Below are positions 45,615-57,627 of a stretch of 64,000 nt of DNA, piece by piece. The stretch comes from Macrobrachium rosenbergii (taxonomy: Eukaryota > Arthropoda > Malacostraca > Decapoda > Palaemonidae). The position numbers were made by a program, and so were the translations under genes. The first letter of the stretch is position 1. Every line of letters begins with the position of its first letter. Under the pieces are notes generated by a model. The model saw only the letters and a program-made list of their open reading frames with translations. It had not been told where the DNA came from and did not search any database. Location: NCBI RefSeq assembly GCF_040412425.1, contig NC_089743.1, forward strand, positions 88,253,471 to 88,317,470, in the 5' to 3' direction.

Positions 45615-48600
45615 TTTGACTGCAGCATCAAAGTTATGTCATTTTACTTAGACATGGGGAAATCCGTAAAGTTGGCATTGGAATCAGTGATAAACACTCA
45701 AGATTAGCATGACTCGACAGTTTTTGTAAAGCTTTAAATAATCAAGACTTGTGGCAATGATTGTTAAAGTTAGTATGTATGGCATTTTAAGAGCTCAAAC
45801 ATAAATCTCGAAGATAGTAAATGTCGATCCGATTTCGTTTTCCAGCATCTTTTATTCTTTTTCAACTCATCTGTCCGCTTTTTTGATTAGTTTTTAATGA
45901 TGCTTGAGAAGTGAACCGACAACGGAGATCCGCTGAGCAACAAGCGCAATACTTACAGGTGTTTGACCAACTGTACCTGGTGTGGGAGGGGAAGGTAGTT
46001 ATGCATTAGCGTTAACTGGTAAGCATTATTGAAATTTGCATATGGTACAGTCGACGATTTTCTGAATAAAGAACAATGATTCTTAGAAGCTTCTCAAAAT
46101 CTACTGCTTCCCGGAAAGTCACGTAACCTTGGGCAAGGAAAAATAACAAACTTCCATCGCTCTAATAGAAAATTTCTTCCCATAAATAGTTATTCATTTT
46201 CGACGTAATAGGTTACTCATTCGTTGCCTGCCTCTGTACCGCTCCTTGTTCGGTTCCTTCTAATGAATTTGGGTTCCATTCCTTAGAACTTTTTTGGGTC
46301 TTAGCTTCTCGATCTCGTACTATTTTTGGGTACTTTTTCCACCGAAAACCTGTAATGCCAAGATAGGGATGATATGAAGTTCCACCCCAATATCCGTCGT
46401 GATATTGTTTGTATTTCTTTGTACAATTGTATTTATTTGTATAACTGTGATTTTCCTTCTTTGGAACTGCAGATTCTTCTGTCCGTGGTTAAAGACCATC
46501 CTCGGATGGGGTTGGCAAGGGCTTAAATAGTTCTGGGTCTTATAATCATTTTAATAATTTACCATAGTTCACAGAAAGGAGGTTACTGAAAAACGTCATA
46601 TCCACCAAATCACTTTATTGGCGTCGAGATGACTGGGGCATTCACCCTCATGATCCATGACCATAAGGGTTACATTAGTCCAGTCCTGAAATCTAGTTCG
46701 TGTAACTCAAAGGAAAATATATATATGTATATTTATTCATATATCTAAGCAATTAATATAACCAAAATATGACTAATAATCATAACTGATGATTGTGTTG
46801 GTTAGATTGTTTTTTTTATTTTTTTTTGTACCAGAGAGCAAATAGAAAACCAAGGGTAGCTTATTTTGTAGCATTTGGAGAAGAAAATAATGCTAATCTA
46901 ATGTACAGAAACGACATGGAACAGAACTACACACACTCGCTGATGTCCCTGCAAAGTTTTTTTTTTATATAGTTTTGTTTACAGCGTTTCCTAAGGGGTA
47001 TGAACATGTGAATCCTCTTGCGTTAATTTATCAGTTTTGCAGACTATAGAAAGAGAGAAGATTTTGTTTCCGTTGAAAATTTTGTGACAAATTTTATTTA
47101 ACAATTTTCTTCTGTATTAATGCGAGCATTGAAAGATCTTTCCTCCTTTCTGTTATTAACTTTAGAAACGTACTCTCTGCCATAATAACATTTGATGAAA
47201 GTTTTTTTCCATTTTATATCTATTTTATTAAAAGTTCCCATGAAGACGAAAGAATTTTCCCAGTTCCACAGATTTCATTCTTTTCATGGACACTTGATCT
47301 CATATCTGGGTAACAACATAATATATATTTATATATTTATATATATCAATATAATTTACCTTAACTCTATCACAACACTATCCATTATGATCTACATAGG
47401 AGAGAGACAAGAGGAAGGCAGGGAGGGAGGGAGGAAAGGGAAGAGGTTGAGGGAAGGGAGTGGAGATTGGGGTAGGAAAGCAAACACATCGAAATCCATT
47501 GGCTGAGCGAGACTTCCAACCGAAGAACTTGATTGGCTGAGAGAAGCCTTCTTGGGAGGCTGGATCCAAGAAGGCTTCTTATATTTGGAGGAGGAGGAGG
47601 AGGGCAATGCCAGCCAAGAGGTTCGGGGGACCGGACTTCGCTTCCAGTCAATGAATAGAAAGGCGGGTTTTAATTTTTTTGTGATTCTTTTTTTTTTTTT
47701 TATCTTGTTTTCGGCCTTTTTTTGTTCATTTTGGAGATTCGTTTTTGTAGAGAAAATAAAGCGGACAGTTAGAGGTCATGGAGTACTACATTTACCGTAC
47801 TCAGTTACAAAACCTTTTTTTTTTTTTTTTGTTCATTTGATTTACCATTTATTGTGAATCGAAAGCAGAGGCTTCAATGGAACTCTCATGTTCATAAGGT
47901 TTGCCATGCCAATTCGATATTTTTGGGAACTTTAAACAATAATGCATTAGGGTAATTGGTTTAATGTTCATGTCAAAGATTGTGTAACTGAGTGTGACTT
48001 GGTGGACGTCTGCATGTTACACAACGTTACAGTGTTAATTACCACTTATACACAATTGTAGTTTATTATATATATATATTCCTATATACTCATATTTTGG
48101 AAACATTGAAAGAAAATATATATCATATATAATTATCCTCTGACACCTGTAAGTATAATAATATATACGTCCAATAAAAAGCCATCCATTATCCTTAGGG
48201 CCAAGCATAAATTCACTTAGGATCAAGCTTGTGAATATATGATTTAATTTTAATTGATTTAGTCAATTTAGTGTCCCTGTACCAAAGAAAGTAAACAAAG
48301 GCGACAAACGAAGATCCGTCGAAGAGGAACCACCATCGATATACCGGGAATCCTTGGTGTATCTCTTCTTTCCTGTATTCTGTTCCTTCATGAAATCAAT
48401 TTTCCCCTGTTACCACTGTTGGTCACTCAGCAAAGGTTCTCGGCAACACCACCTTCCTGGAAGGATTACTTCGACCAGTTGTGGTGTCTGTGGAGTGTGG
48501 GAAAGGGAGTAAGTGTTGTTGGGGTGGGTTATTTGGGCTACTGAGTTGTTTACACGGGCTTCTGGGAGTGTAAATGAGGATTACAAGGGGAAATGGGGGA

Positions 48601-48694
48601 GCCCAGACGGATTATTATTATGATCTGTTGCAGAGAAATAAGTGATTCCCACAGGGCTTCCCCCACATAGTTTTTTTTGTATTATTTAGCTATG

Positions 48695-48700
48695 TTTATT
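48695..48700 (-). promoter_or_regulatory. candidate poly(A) signal of the IA-2-like gene
   Basis: AATAAA on the minus strand, about 65 nt downstream of the stop codon. It would give a 3' UTR of roughly 90 nt, short for a neuroendocrine gene. The motif is common in AT-rich DNA, so a more distal signal may be used instead. Confidence 0.35.
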
Positions 48701-48764
48701 TTTTCTTCAATGAAAATTTTAAAATCCATGTAGTCTCGCCGGGTCGTCATCAAAGGGTTGTTGG

Positions 48765-48975
48765 CTATTGGGGAAGGGCTTTCAGGATGGCGTGCACTTC
48801 TTCGGCCACCGCCATTAACACGAACTCGAACTGTGCCTTGCTCTTCACCATGTGCGGCCGTTGGTCCCGTATGTGCTCCAGGGTTGCTGCGATGTCGATC
48901 TCTTTCGCTCCTTTAGCCATGCGGTTCAACACCATGTCGATCAAGCAGTAGGTGCCAGTTCGACCGATGCCGTCG
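48765..48975 (-). CDS. PTPRN: IA-2/PTPRN-like gene, terminal exon with P-loop and C-terminus
   Basis: This is the last coding exon, 211 nt including the TAG stop at 48767-48765. After the split Ser codon it reads [19 protein letters not shown] and ends [15 protein letters not shown], a C-terminal tail diagnostic of IA-2/PTPRN2. The full catalytic loop across the intron is [10 protein letters not shown]: Cys and Arg are kept, but the Ala of active phosphatases is Asp, the substitution known to disable the IA-2 family. IA-2 proteins are single-pass membrane proteins of dense-core secretory vesicles in neurons and endocrine cells. The acceptor is GACACAG at 48977-48976. The protein's lumenal and transmembrane parts lie outside the window. 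Confidence 0.96.
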
Positions 48976-50588
48976 CTGTGTCGAGGAAGAAAAGGGCAAA
49001 ATGAATACACTGCATTGTTAACAGAAATAATATAAGATAAAAAAGGAACAGCTATGCATACTGGCCTCTAAAAAATTCGAAAGAAAATGTATATTATGCA
49101 ATTGATTGTTAATACAATCTTGATTTCCAGTAAATGCGGAAGGAATTATGAGCAAGAAATGAATTATTAATAGGTGGGGAAAAAAAAAAACTAGGAAAAA
49201 AGACAAGACTTTGGGGATTATTAATAACAGTTTGTTTCTACAATCTTCCTTGTGCAAGGAAGTATCATTTAAAATATCACTTGCTTACTCCAATTAATGT
49301 CGTGATGTACCCCTTTATGAAGCTGAGTTCAGGAAAATTTAAGATATTGCTCCAGATATAGGTTATACACCTCATTATGCCTTTTAAGGAGAAGAACTGT
49401 TTATGGATTCGTAACTAACAACAATTTTAATAACGATAACCTCCTCCTACATTTACAGAGTGTGTATGTTCAGAAATATTAAAATCTTGTTGTATAAATT
49501 TCCATATTTTGAGTAATATTTCTCCTAAGTAGAAATATTATACACAAAGCGGTAGGAGATCAGATCACATGATTGAAACGACATAAATTTGATAAAAGAA
49601 TTAGGCTCGTTGTCCTGTAAATAATATACAGATAAATAAGCGGATGACCTTGTGCTGGTGGCTCCCTCAGTTTCATTCCTAGTTGACCTATTAAATATTT
49701 GTGACCAATGTGCAAATGATCAAAATAGTATTTCAGCACTACAGTCAGTATGTATGCGTGTACTGCCAAGAAGTGTGGAGCTGAGTAAATGATGAGAGTC
49801 TTGTCTTTCTCGATTCCTGGAATTATTTTGGTTACACTATCTGATTTCAGTGATGATCAAGATGAGGAAAAGGGTAAAAATGTTAATTTTGCAATGATGT
49901 AAAATGTATTTTAAGTATTTCTGTGACTCTCTCTACTGTCTCTATGGTCAAAGTATGAATGGAAGACCTGTCAAAGACCACGGGTGTATTATATATTATT
50001 AACATACGACAGCCGATGGGTGTTTCGTCTAAGAGCAGTGTCTCGATTTGTTTGGGTTCAGTGGAGTGAAAAGCTTAAATCCCATTATGACCTTACATGA
50101 ACTGCTCAGTTGAGTTTATGAAACGGATAGAGGAAAGTTCAAACCACTCGATTGAAGCGTTCAACAGGTGACGTAACAGTTGTTTACAAATAAGACAGGG
50201 CTGGTATAGTTCATTGTTTGTCTTAACAGTTCTCATATGGGCCCAGTGTAAACATTTAGTGAAAATGTATTGTTGCTGAACTGTGAACAGGTTTTATTCT
50301 CGAACGTTTGTGCTCGTTTATGTATGGATATGTGTTTATATTTATGCATTTTTGTATGCATGTGTCTGTGAATATGTGCATGAATGTCAGATTGCCTTCG
50401 TAAATACTCATGCATTTATCAAATTATAATGTCATCGTAATACCTTGTGGCATTTTTAATAACTTTTTTTTTTAGTTTATGGGTTATATCACTTTTGTAT
50501 TTTTTTGTATTCTGGCATGTTTTAATTTTACAATTTTACTTATTTTGAGCAAACATTCTTGTATGCAATATGTGATGAAATTAAAGAG

Positions 50589-50642
<54 letters not shown>
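50589..50642 (+). repeat. (ATT)n array in the IA-2 intron
   Basis: About 18 ATT units; poly-Ile frames over it are not genes. Confidence 0.98.
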
Positions 50643-52799
50643 CAACAGTTCTGGCATGTACAGGCTGGATGAACTGTTTGCAAGCAACAGCTTCAAAATA
50701 TTGAATATTAATTATGTAAAGTCATCATGTCGGATATTTTCATATTCTAATTTATTTTTTGTCTCATGGGCCCAGGGTTTATTAAACATTTCGGTTCCCT
50801 TTCACAACCTGCCTGTCTAATGTCAATTTCAGATATCGTACGTCCCAGTGATTTGCCGTCAACATATGTAGGCAGTTATTATGTATAATGTAAAAGGAAA
50901 AAAATACAGGCTAACGGAGTGAGCTATTTTACAACCACAAAAGCCATTTGTTCTTTAAATCTCCCTAAATAATTGCTGTGTATTTGAGAGCAGGAATGTA
51001 AGCGCTTCACAAAAGGCATGTAGTGCACAGTAGGCATCCTTTTGATGCTCGCGGTGAACTCGGTGTATTCTGAAGTCATGACAGTGTGAACAATTTAACC
51101 TCCGCCGCTTTCGGGAAGCGAGCCTTTTCTTATTAACAAGACTTGCAAACCAGCATTACAAAAGCTGTTTACGTTCGAGAATATATGAACCGGAACCTCC
51201 CTTCTCCAGTGTAATATAACTATTGTGCTGTGGTGTGTTAGGTTTTTTCTTCGCCTTTTAACAGTCTTGTATATTCAATCTCATTTTCTATTGGTTCTTG
51301 TTTTTTTTTTTTTAATTTGTTGTCTTGCACATGTTAAATAACATTTTCCGTACGGTCATGCTTACTGGAAAGGAACAACAAGTGTCATTTATTTTTCCAG
51401 GACACGGTAGCGCGTGGCAAAGCTGAGGAAAATTTTCTCCTCACAAAAACCTTTCCAGCGGTACGAACAGTCAAGAGAATTTTTCGGCTTTTGAAGACGT
51501 GTTTGTGTATACCCATGCGTTTTGATCTCTCACTTCCCCTCCTCCCCTTGGTTTCCACGGCAACCGCAAAGCAACAAACGTGGCTGGGATAGCCCATACC
51601 AGTCTTTTCCACAGCAACGGAATGCTAGGGACTAAGTTACAGAAAGCCAATTTATGATACAACTGAGCCCAGCTGATTAGATTCGTTGCGTGTGGTTGTG
51701 TATGCTATAGATCATTTCGACTCTGGTTGATATATTAAATTTCTTTTAACATTATTAATGCGGATTAATCACCACCCTAAACTTCTTAACATCACGGAAA
51801 TTATGCAAAGGCAATACATATATATGCAACAAATGGGGAGTAAAAGTTGGTAAAAATAAGTTATTCAAGGCAAGCACAGGCTGAGCTGCGCCCTCAAGCA
51901 CGGAACAGAAACCCAGGAATTTAGAAAAGTTGTGAAGCAGAGACTACGACACAGTCCGAAGCCTACACAACTTAATTTACCGCAGACACCCTCATCATCT
52001 GGGCAGATGATAGGTTTTCATTGAATCTGTTAGAGATCATATACTTATTACCATTGCCAAGTATCCTGCGGAAACCCAAGGAATAAGCCTCGGTAAATAA
52101 TTGAAAACGTGGCATTTTGTGTCATCAGCAAAGTCGAGTAACAAGTTCCAGAGCCAAGCAAGATGTCACTATGAACTTTCGGTTATTGTCTTCGTTCAGG
52201 TTTATCCCTGTTTCCACATTTCTTTGTTCATGTATTATCCAACAAAGAATATTTTGCATTAAATGGACATGGAAGACAGATCCTACAGACTGCCCTGATG
52301 ATCTTAAGTCTTCAGCGTTGAAGAATCGTACGGTTTCTTTTGCATTGCTCTGGTGTTGTGTACGAGCCAGCATTCTTATATATATAAAACTGTGTACAGT
52401 TGTTTGTTGTAATGGTTGAATGAACCTTTGCAAAATAAGTAATAATCAGGCAGCAAAACAGCCGTTGGGTCTTTTGGAAGCGGTATAAAAGTATGTCTTG
52501 TTCCATCAAAACTAAAGAGATATAAGTTTTTGTTTACTGAGCACATACTCTGAAAATAAGCAAGTGACAGGTTGTTCTAATTGTCTTTTTCTAACATGTT
52601 TTATCCCGGGTTGGTGAAAATTTACCTTTGACAGCCAGAATTAGTATTGTTCCTCAGTAGTGACTCAGTAGAAAAACCTATCGGTGTTATTTAAGTTTTC
52701 AAGCCGAACATATGAGCATATTCGAAAGCCTTCAAAACCTTAGAAGAGTGAATGTGTAAGAGCCTTTATTTCCTCTATGAAGACTGTTGAGATTAAATT

Positions 52800-53190
52800 G
52801 TTAGACGAATTGTCTGCATAACTTGTGGCGGAAGAAGGGCTGGAGAGATTTTAAATACAGATACAAAGAAGTGCTTACAAGGTAAACGTAGGTGAAAAGG
52901 TGATCCAGGGTTCCTAGATAGTTTGGTCAAGTGGAGAAAATGATGGGCGATGTGCAGAAGAAAAGCTCATGTTTCGGAAATGTTAAGGGGGAGGAGAAGA
53001 CTAGAGTGGATAAATGGATTTTCTGTTCACGAAGCAAGAATGCATGAGAGAGAGGCGTTTGCTGCAGTTTATTATACAGGGGGCAGTGCTCGCAGTTAAT
53101 AAGCCGCCTTTGTAGGTTGTGAACCGGGTCTGTTGTCTAGCTGACAGTAGCTAAGACGATGAATTTAATGTGTGTGTGTGTGTGTGTGTG
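52800..53190 (+). mobile_element. LINE 3' end in the IA-2 intron
   Basis: In shifting frames it reads VEKMMGDVQKKSSCFGN and HEARMHEREAFAAVYYTGG, then a short UTR and (GT)n at 53168-53190. This layout matches the ends of other LINE copies in the window (36780-37195) but motifs are weak. Confidence 0.4.
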
Positions 53191-53204
53191 TATAATGTAT
53201 AATG

Positions 53205-53280
<76 letters not shown>

Positions 53281-53375
53281 AGTTATACATATATATATAT
53301 GTATTATAGTTATACATATATATATATATTATATATATATATATAGTTATACATATATATTTATATATATATATA
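53168..53375. repeat. (GT)n/(TA)n compound array
   Basis: GT, then TATAATG, then long TA, with AGTTATACATATATA recurring three times. Confidence 0.96.
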
Positions 53376-54050
53376 CATACTTACATTCACACAAATACAA
53401 ATATATACTGTATGCATAATGAAAAGTGGTCGCAACAGGTAAAGACAGTAATCGAAAAAACGCGCTTCTCTCTTCCCCGCGTTTTATATAACGTTTTTCA
53501 TCGCGTGTGTTGTAATATTATACTTGTTATTCCCAGCAACAGACTGTATATATTTGGTCAGATTCTCATACGGAACTTGATTTGAATTACGCACGCATAA
53601 AATCAATGTTCCAAGGACCTGTTTTGTACGAGAGCCTTTATGTGTATGCGGGTGTGCGCGCGTGCGCTCGAGCCTTTGTAATCGCCTATAAGGAGGCTGC
53701 CGGTTGCCATAACAACCGGAATAGCGTCGCTGAGAGTTTGGAGTCCGTGTGTGAAGATTAGAAGGCGTCGCCGCTATTCAGCTGCCTCATCTCATTCTTA
53801 CTCGTCATCACTAATTATGAAGACCTCTAACCCTTGGCACTATTCCTCCTTTGCCTGCTTCCCTCCATGACGCTATTCCCCCCCCCCCCACCCGCCCCCC
53901 CATATGACCCTTCTCAACCTTAGCGAATACTTTTCAGCTATGTAAGGTGGCGGTGGCTAATTAAAACTAATTTTCTAAGACCAACACTCATGAACTGGGT
54001 TTGTAAAGAAGTTTTTTTTTTTTTCCTCTTGAACACCAGAATGCTTTGTT

Positions 54051-54054
<4 letters not shown>

Positions 54055-54134
<80 letters not shown>
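54055..54134 (+). repeat. (CT)n array
   Basis: About 40 CT units. Confidence 0.98.
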
Positions 54135-54139
<5 letters not shown>

Positions 54140-55349
54140 GCATCACACAAACATCACCATCATCATCATTATTTTGTGTTATCTATTCCTTTGGGTGTGA
54201 CGATCCTTTTTATGCTTCTTGGGAGGTTGTGAAGTTTGAGAGAATTTTAATTAACCTGTGAGTAATTGGGCCGACAATAAAATCATTGTTTGGCTTTACG
54301 TAGCTCTTTTGAGTAAGTGGTTTATAGAAGACATGGGGGCTAAGGGAGAAAAATGAGCGGCGGCGCCATGGTTGTTCAAGAGTGAAAGGTGACTTACTAA
54401 ATTACGTGGAAAAGCTTTTGTTGACGTGGAAAAGCTTTTGTTGAGTTTACCTCCTTTTCAGCTCACAATGAACGTTATTTTCTGCTTTTAAGATTACTCA
54501 ATAACAGACAGGGCAGAGCAAATTAAGAACAGACTCGGCTACATGTTACGAGCGGGAAAGGTGATAAAAAAAAAGAAAAAAGGAAAGGTCTAATTAACGG
54601 GGACTGAATGCTGGGAAGAAAAGGCGATATTTTTGACGGCTCTCGATATTATACTTTCTTTTCCATTTTTAAGGCGAACAGTCATATATATATGAAGAAG
54701 TCTACAGCGCCGCCAGCTCTTTCTTCGACAAAGCGAAACTATAATAAGACTTCCAAAGCCACGTCCGCTCCTTTGAAAAGGGTCCGATAAACAAGATGAA
54801 GAGACTTACAATTGACACCTGGCTGGATGTTACGTGCGTACATAAGGGCAAGCGTTCGTTCAGGTGAAAAGAGATGAAATAGGAAAGTGGAGAGTTGTAG
54901 GGACTTTGCTCATTAAGAAAAGGAAGCAAAAATTTTAAGAGTCGAAGTCAAAGGGCTTAAAAGCGACAATAGTACCGCCAGAAGTATCTGAGGTAGTATG
55001 AATGTATTAAAAAAACAATCAAGGACATATTGGTTGTGATCTGAGTGTTCTCAACAGTTGGAATATGAGGTGTCTGAATTTTGAATAGATTTCAGCTTCA
55101 CTATGACGTGAAATCAGACTGGATCCGTCATAGCAGCCAAATTTACTAGAATTTGAAGGAAAAGCTTGTCACGAACGAAATTAAAACAAAAATGTTTAAT
55201 GTCCTTACATAATGACAGGCTTTGTCCAAAATGACGTCCCGATAGATTTATCACGTTCAAGTTCGGCAAAAAGGTGTGGAGGAATGTCTTAATAGGATAA
55301 TATCAATATCAAAGTCAGTGGAGTTGGGAACGTCTTGTAAAAAGATACA

Positions 55350-55388
55350 CGCATACTACCATTGTAAAAAGATACACGCATACTACCA
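55350..55388 (+). repeat. short tandem duplication (25-bp unit)
   Basis: AAAAAGATACACGCATACTA occurs twice in direct succession. A similar 20-bp duplication (GTGGAAAAGCTTTTGTTGA) lies at 54404-54443. Confidence 0.9.
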
Positions 55389-56429
55389 GGGAATAAGGAA
55401 AACGCTCAGTACAAATCTCACATTTTCTCTGCACTTCTTCCATTACAATTGGAAGCAATACATATTTATAACTAACGCCTTAAGTCCTATTGATATCAAA
55501 AGCAAAGTATATATGCTGGAATTGTGTTAAGACTTCTTAATTGAGCATTACCAAGGATGGTCTGAAGCGATTAAATAAAATTCCCCCATCCGCGCATCTT
55601 TGCAAACCAAAGTACCTTGGTGTTTTACACATTCAAAAGGATTTTTTACGGTTCGAATAATGACGGTGATAAATAACGACCCGGAATTGTTTGCCTAGCT
55701 GTGGAACTCGCTATACTTCGCAGGTAGTAGATACCTTTCTCCCTCGTGCCTTGTGTTCAAAAAGTTGATCTAAATGATAATTTTTTAGTTAGCACGAGTA
55801 TTGTGATCAAATTTACGCCAAGCAGGAAAGATTACGAGAGTATAGTAATTCGTAGAGTTAAGAGAACCGGAACGGAATTTTTTTCTTGAGATAATTGCTG
55901 ACAACCACCCTACCCTTCAAGGGAAAAACGTAAATAAGGTTCACACCGGAATTGGAAAACTTATCAGTAATTCAATTAAAGTGATACAGAATGGTTTTAC
56001 ATTAATGCTCAAGTACATATTGTATCTCCCTTGGGAATTTCCGATTGATGTTAAGGAATATATGGCGCGTAATTATCCTGTCTTCGTTAGGTTCCTAGGC
56101 TTGCAGTATCTCCCCGACACCTGGTAAACAGAAAAGGATTTACCTATCTTGTAATGTTAGTGCTTTTCAACGATCAGGTTTTAGCATTCTTCCCGTTTCT
56201 GTTTACTTGTAAGCTGTCTTCACTGAAGAGTCCAGTGGTCAATAGCTTTCCAGGTATTTTAGCCACACAGTATTTTTTGCCATTCCTTTACTTCCAATCT
56301 GTAACAAAATCTTCTTGCTTACAAGGCATAACACCAATCTTCATATCTGAATACTGAAAAGTTGAAAAGACAGCTGATTTTTTTTTTTTTTTTTTCTTTT
56401 TTTTTTTTTGCCAGGGCTAGAAAAGTGCA

Positions 56430-56860
56430 TAGGGTTTTGCTCATCCCAAAGCCTGTACACTTCAAACAAGTAAATTATGCGCCGAAGAAACTTCGGTGCA
56501 ATCGAGTTTTCTGTACAGCAGAGAATGAAGGCCACCGCAAATAGATCTATCATTCTGTGATCTCGGTATAATGCTGTATGAGCCGCGGCCCATGAAACTT
56601 TAACCACGGCCTGGTGGTGGCCTGTCTTATTTTGTTGCCAGACGCACGATTATGGCTAACTTTAACCTTAATTAAAATAGAAACTACTGAGGCTAGAGGG
56701 ATGCTATTCGGTATGTTTGATGATTGGAGGGTGGATGATTAACGTACCAATTTGCAGCCCTCTAGCCTCAGTAGTTTTTAAGGTCTGAGGGCGAACAGAA
56801 AAAGTGCGGACGGACAGACAAAGCCATCTCAATACTTTTCTTTTACAGAAAACTAAAAAT
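56430..56860. repeat. dispersed repeat with internal hairpin
   Basis: Contains a perfect 20-bp-class inverted repeat: AACTACTGAGGCTAGAGGG near 56683 and CCCTCTAGCCTCAGTAGTT near 56758, and a smaller one around GCGCCGAAGAAACTTCGGTGC. Sequences of this kind are frequent in decapod genomes by recollection. Ends near GGACGGACAGACAAAGCC. Confidence 0.65.
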
Positions 56861-57075
56861 GGTTGAAAATTAACTCTCCCCAAATTCGAGGGAACCTTTT
56901 GGAGCCCAAGACATATAATGATTATTCCCTTTCTTTTCAAGAAGTCCTCAGTTGGGACTGTTAATTATCGTTCCCCCTCATTGACCTTTAATTGATAGTT
57001 CAACATGCCACAATAAGAGCTAATTTAATTAATAACCCCTTTCATAAAATGCTTTTGAAGAGGATGGAACATTTT

Positions 57076-57200
57076 AAAAGTAAACTTAATTTTATATAAT
57101 TTACAACGAAATTAGTAAGATTTATATCATCAATACCACATTTTATGTTTGTTACAGACTTTCGACCGCGCGCGCGCGCACACATACACACAAGCACACG

Positions 57201-57268
<68 letters not shown>

Positions 57269-57400
57269 GTATATGTATATGTGTGTGTGTGTATATAAAA
57301 GTGCAGGCGTGTTGAAAGTCTGTTACAAACATAAAATGTGGTATTGATGATATAAATCTTACTAATTTGTTGTAAATTATATAAAATCAAGTTTACTTTC
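57076..57400. repeat. 90-bp inverted repeat flanking a CA/TA/TG microsatellite
   Basis: Arms 57076-57165 and 57311-57400 are reverse complements with only a few mismatches. The centre is CG/CA/TA/TG simple sequence. It begins only about 170 bp downstream of the 54-nt IA-2 exon in transcription order. Confidence 0.93.
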
Positions 57401-57402
57401 AA

Positions 57403-57560
<158 letters not shown>

Positions 57561-57573
57561 GATCAGAACTCAC

Positions 57574-57627
57574 CTGCAGTGTACAATGATTGGGCAGGAC
57601 CGACCTCTGTATGACTTATTCACCTTC
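57574..57627 (-). CDS. PTPRN: IA-2/PTPRN-like gene, 54-nt micro-exon before the active-site signature
   Basis: This exon is too short to stand out as an open frame. On the minus strand it reads G, then [17 protein letters not shown], then AG. A clean acceptor (TTTTTTCAG at 57630-57628) and donor (GTGAGT at 57573) flank it. Its first base completes the Arg left open by the preceding exon. Its last two bases (AG) join C of the final exon to make the Ser of the HCSDG signature. The sequence IIVHC is the beta strand leading into the PTP catalytic loop, with the Cys present. Human IA-2 family members have Cys where this copy has Ser in VNKSY, from memory of the family. Confidence 0.93.

Larger units (their letters stand above)
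42787..48694. other. intergenic sequence downstream of the IA-2-like gene
   Basis: Apart from the simple repeats listed, I see no coding motif, RNA gene or transposon protein on either strand in this 5.9 kb. Confidence 0.6.

Noticed and set aside
47385..47857. Overlapping frames rich in Ser/Pro or Glu/Gly
   Set aside because: They arise from a purine-rich stretch (GGAGGGAGG and GAGGAGGAGG runs) and all run in overlapping phases.
53880..53901. Poly-C tract with interruptions as a telomere-like or quadruplex site
   Set aside because: A single short homopolymer run with no repeat unit; not distinctive.
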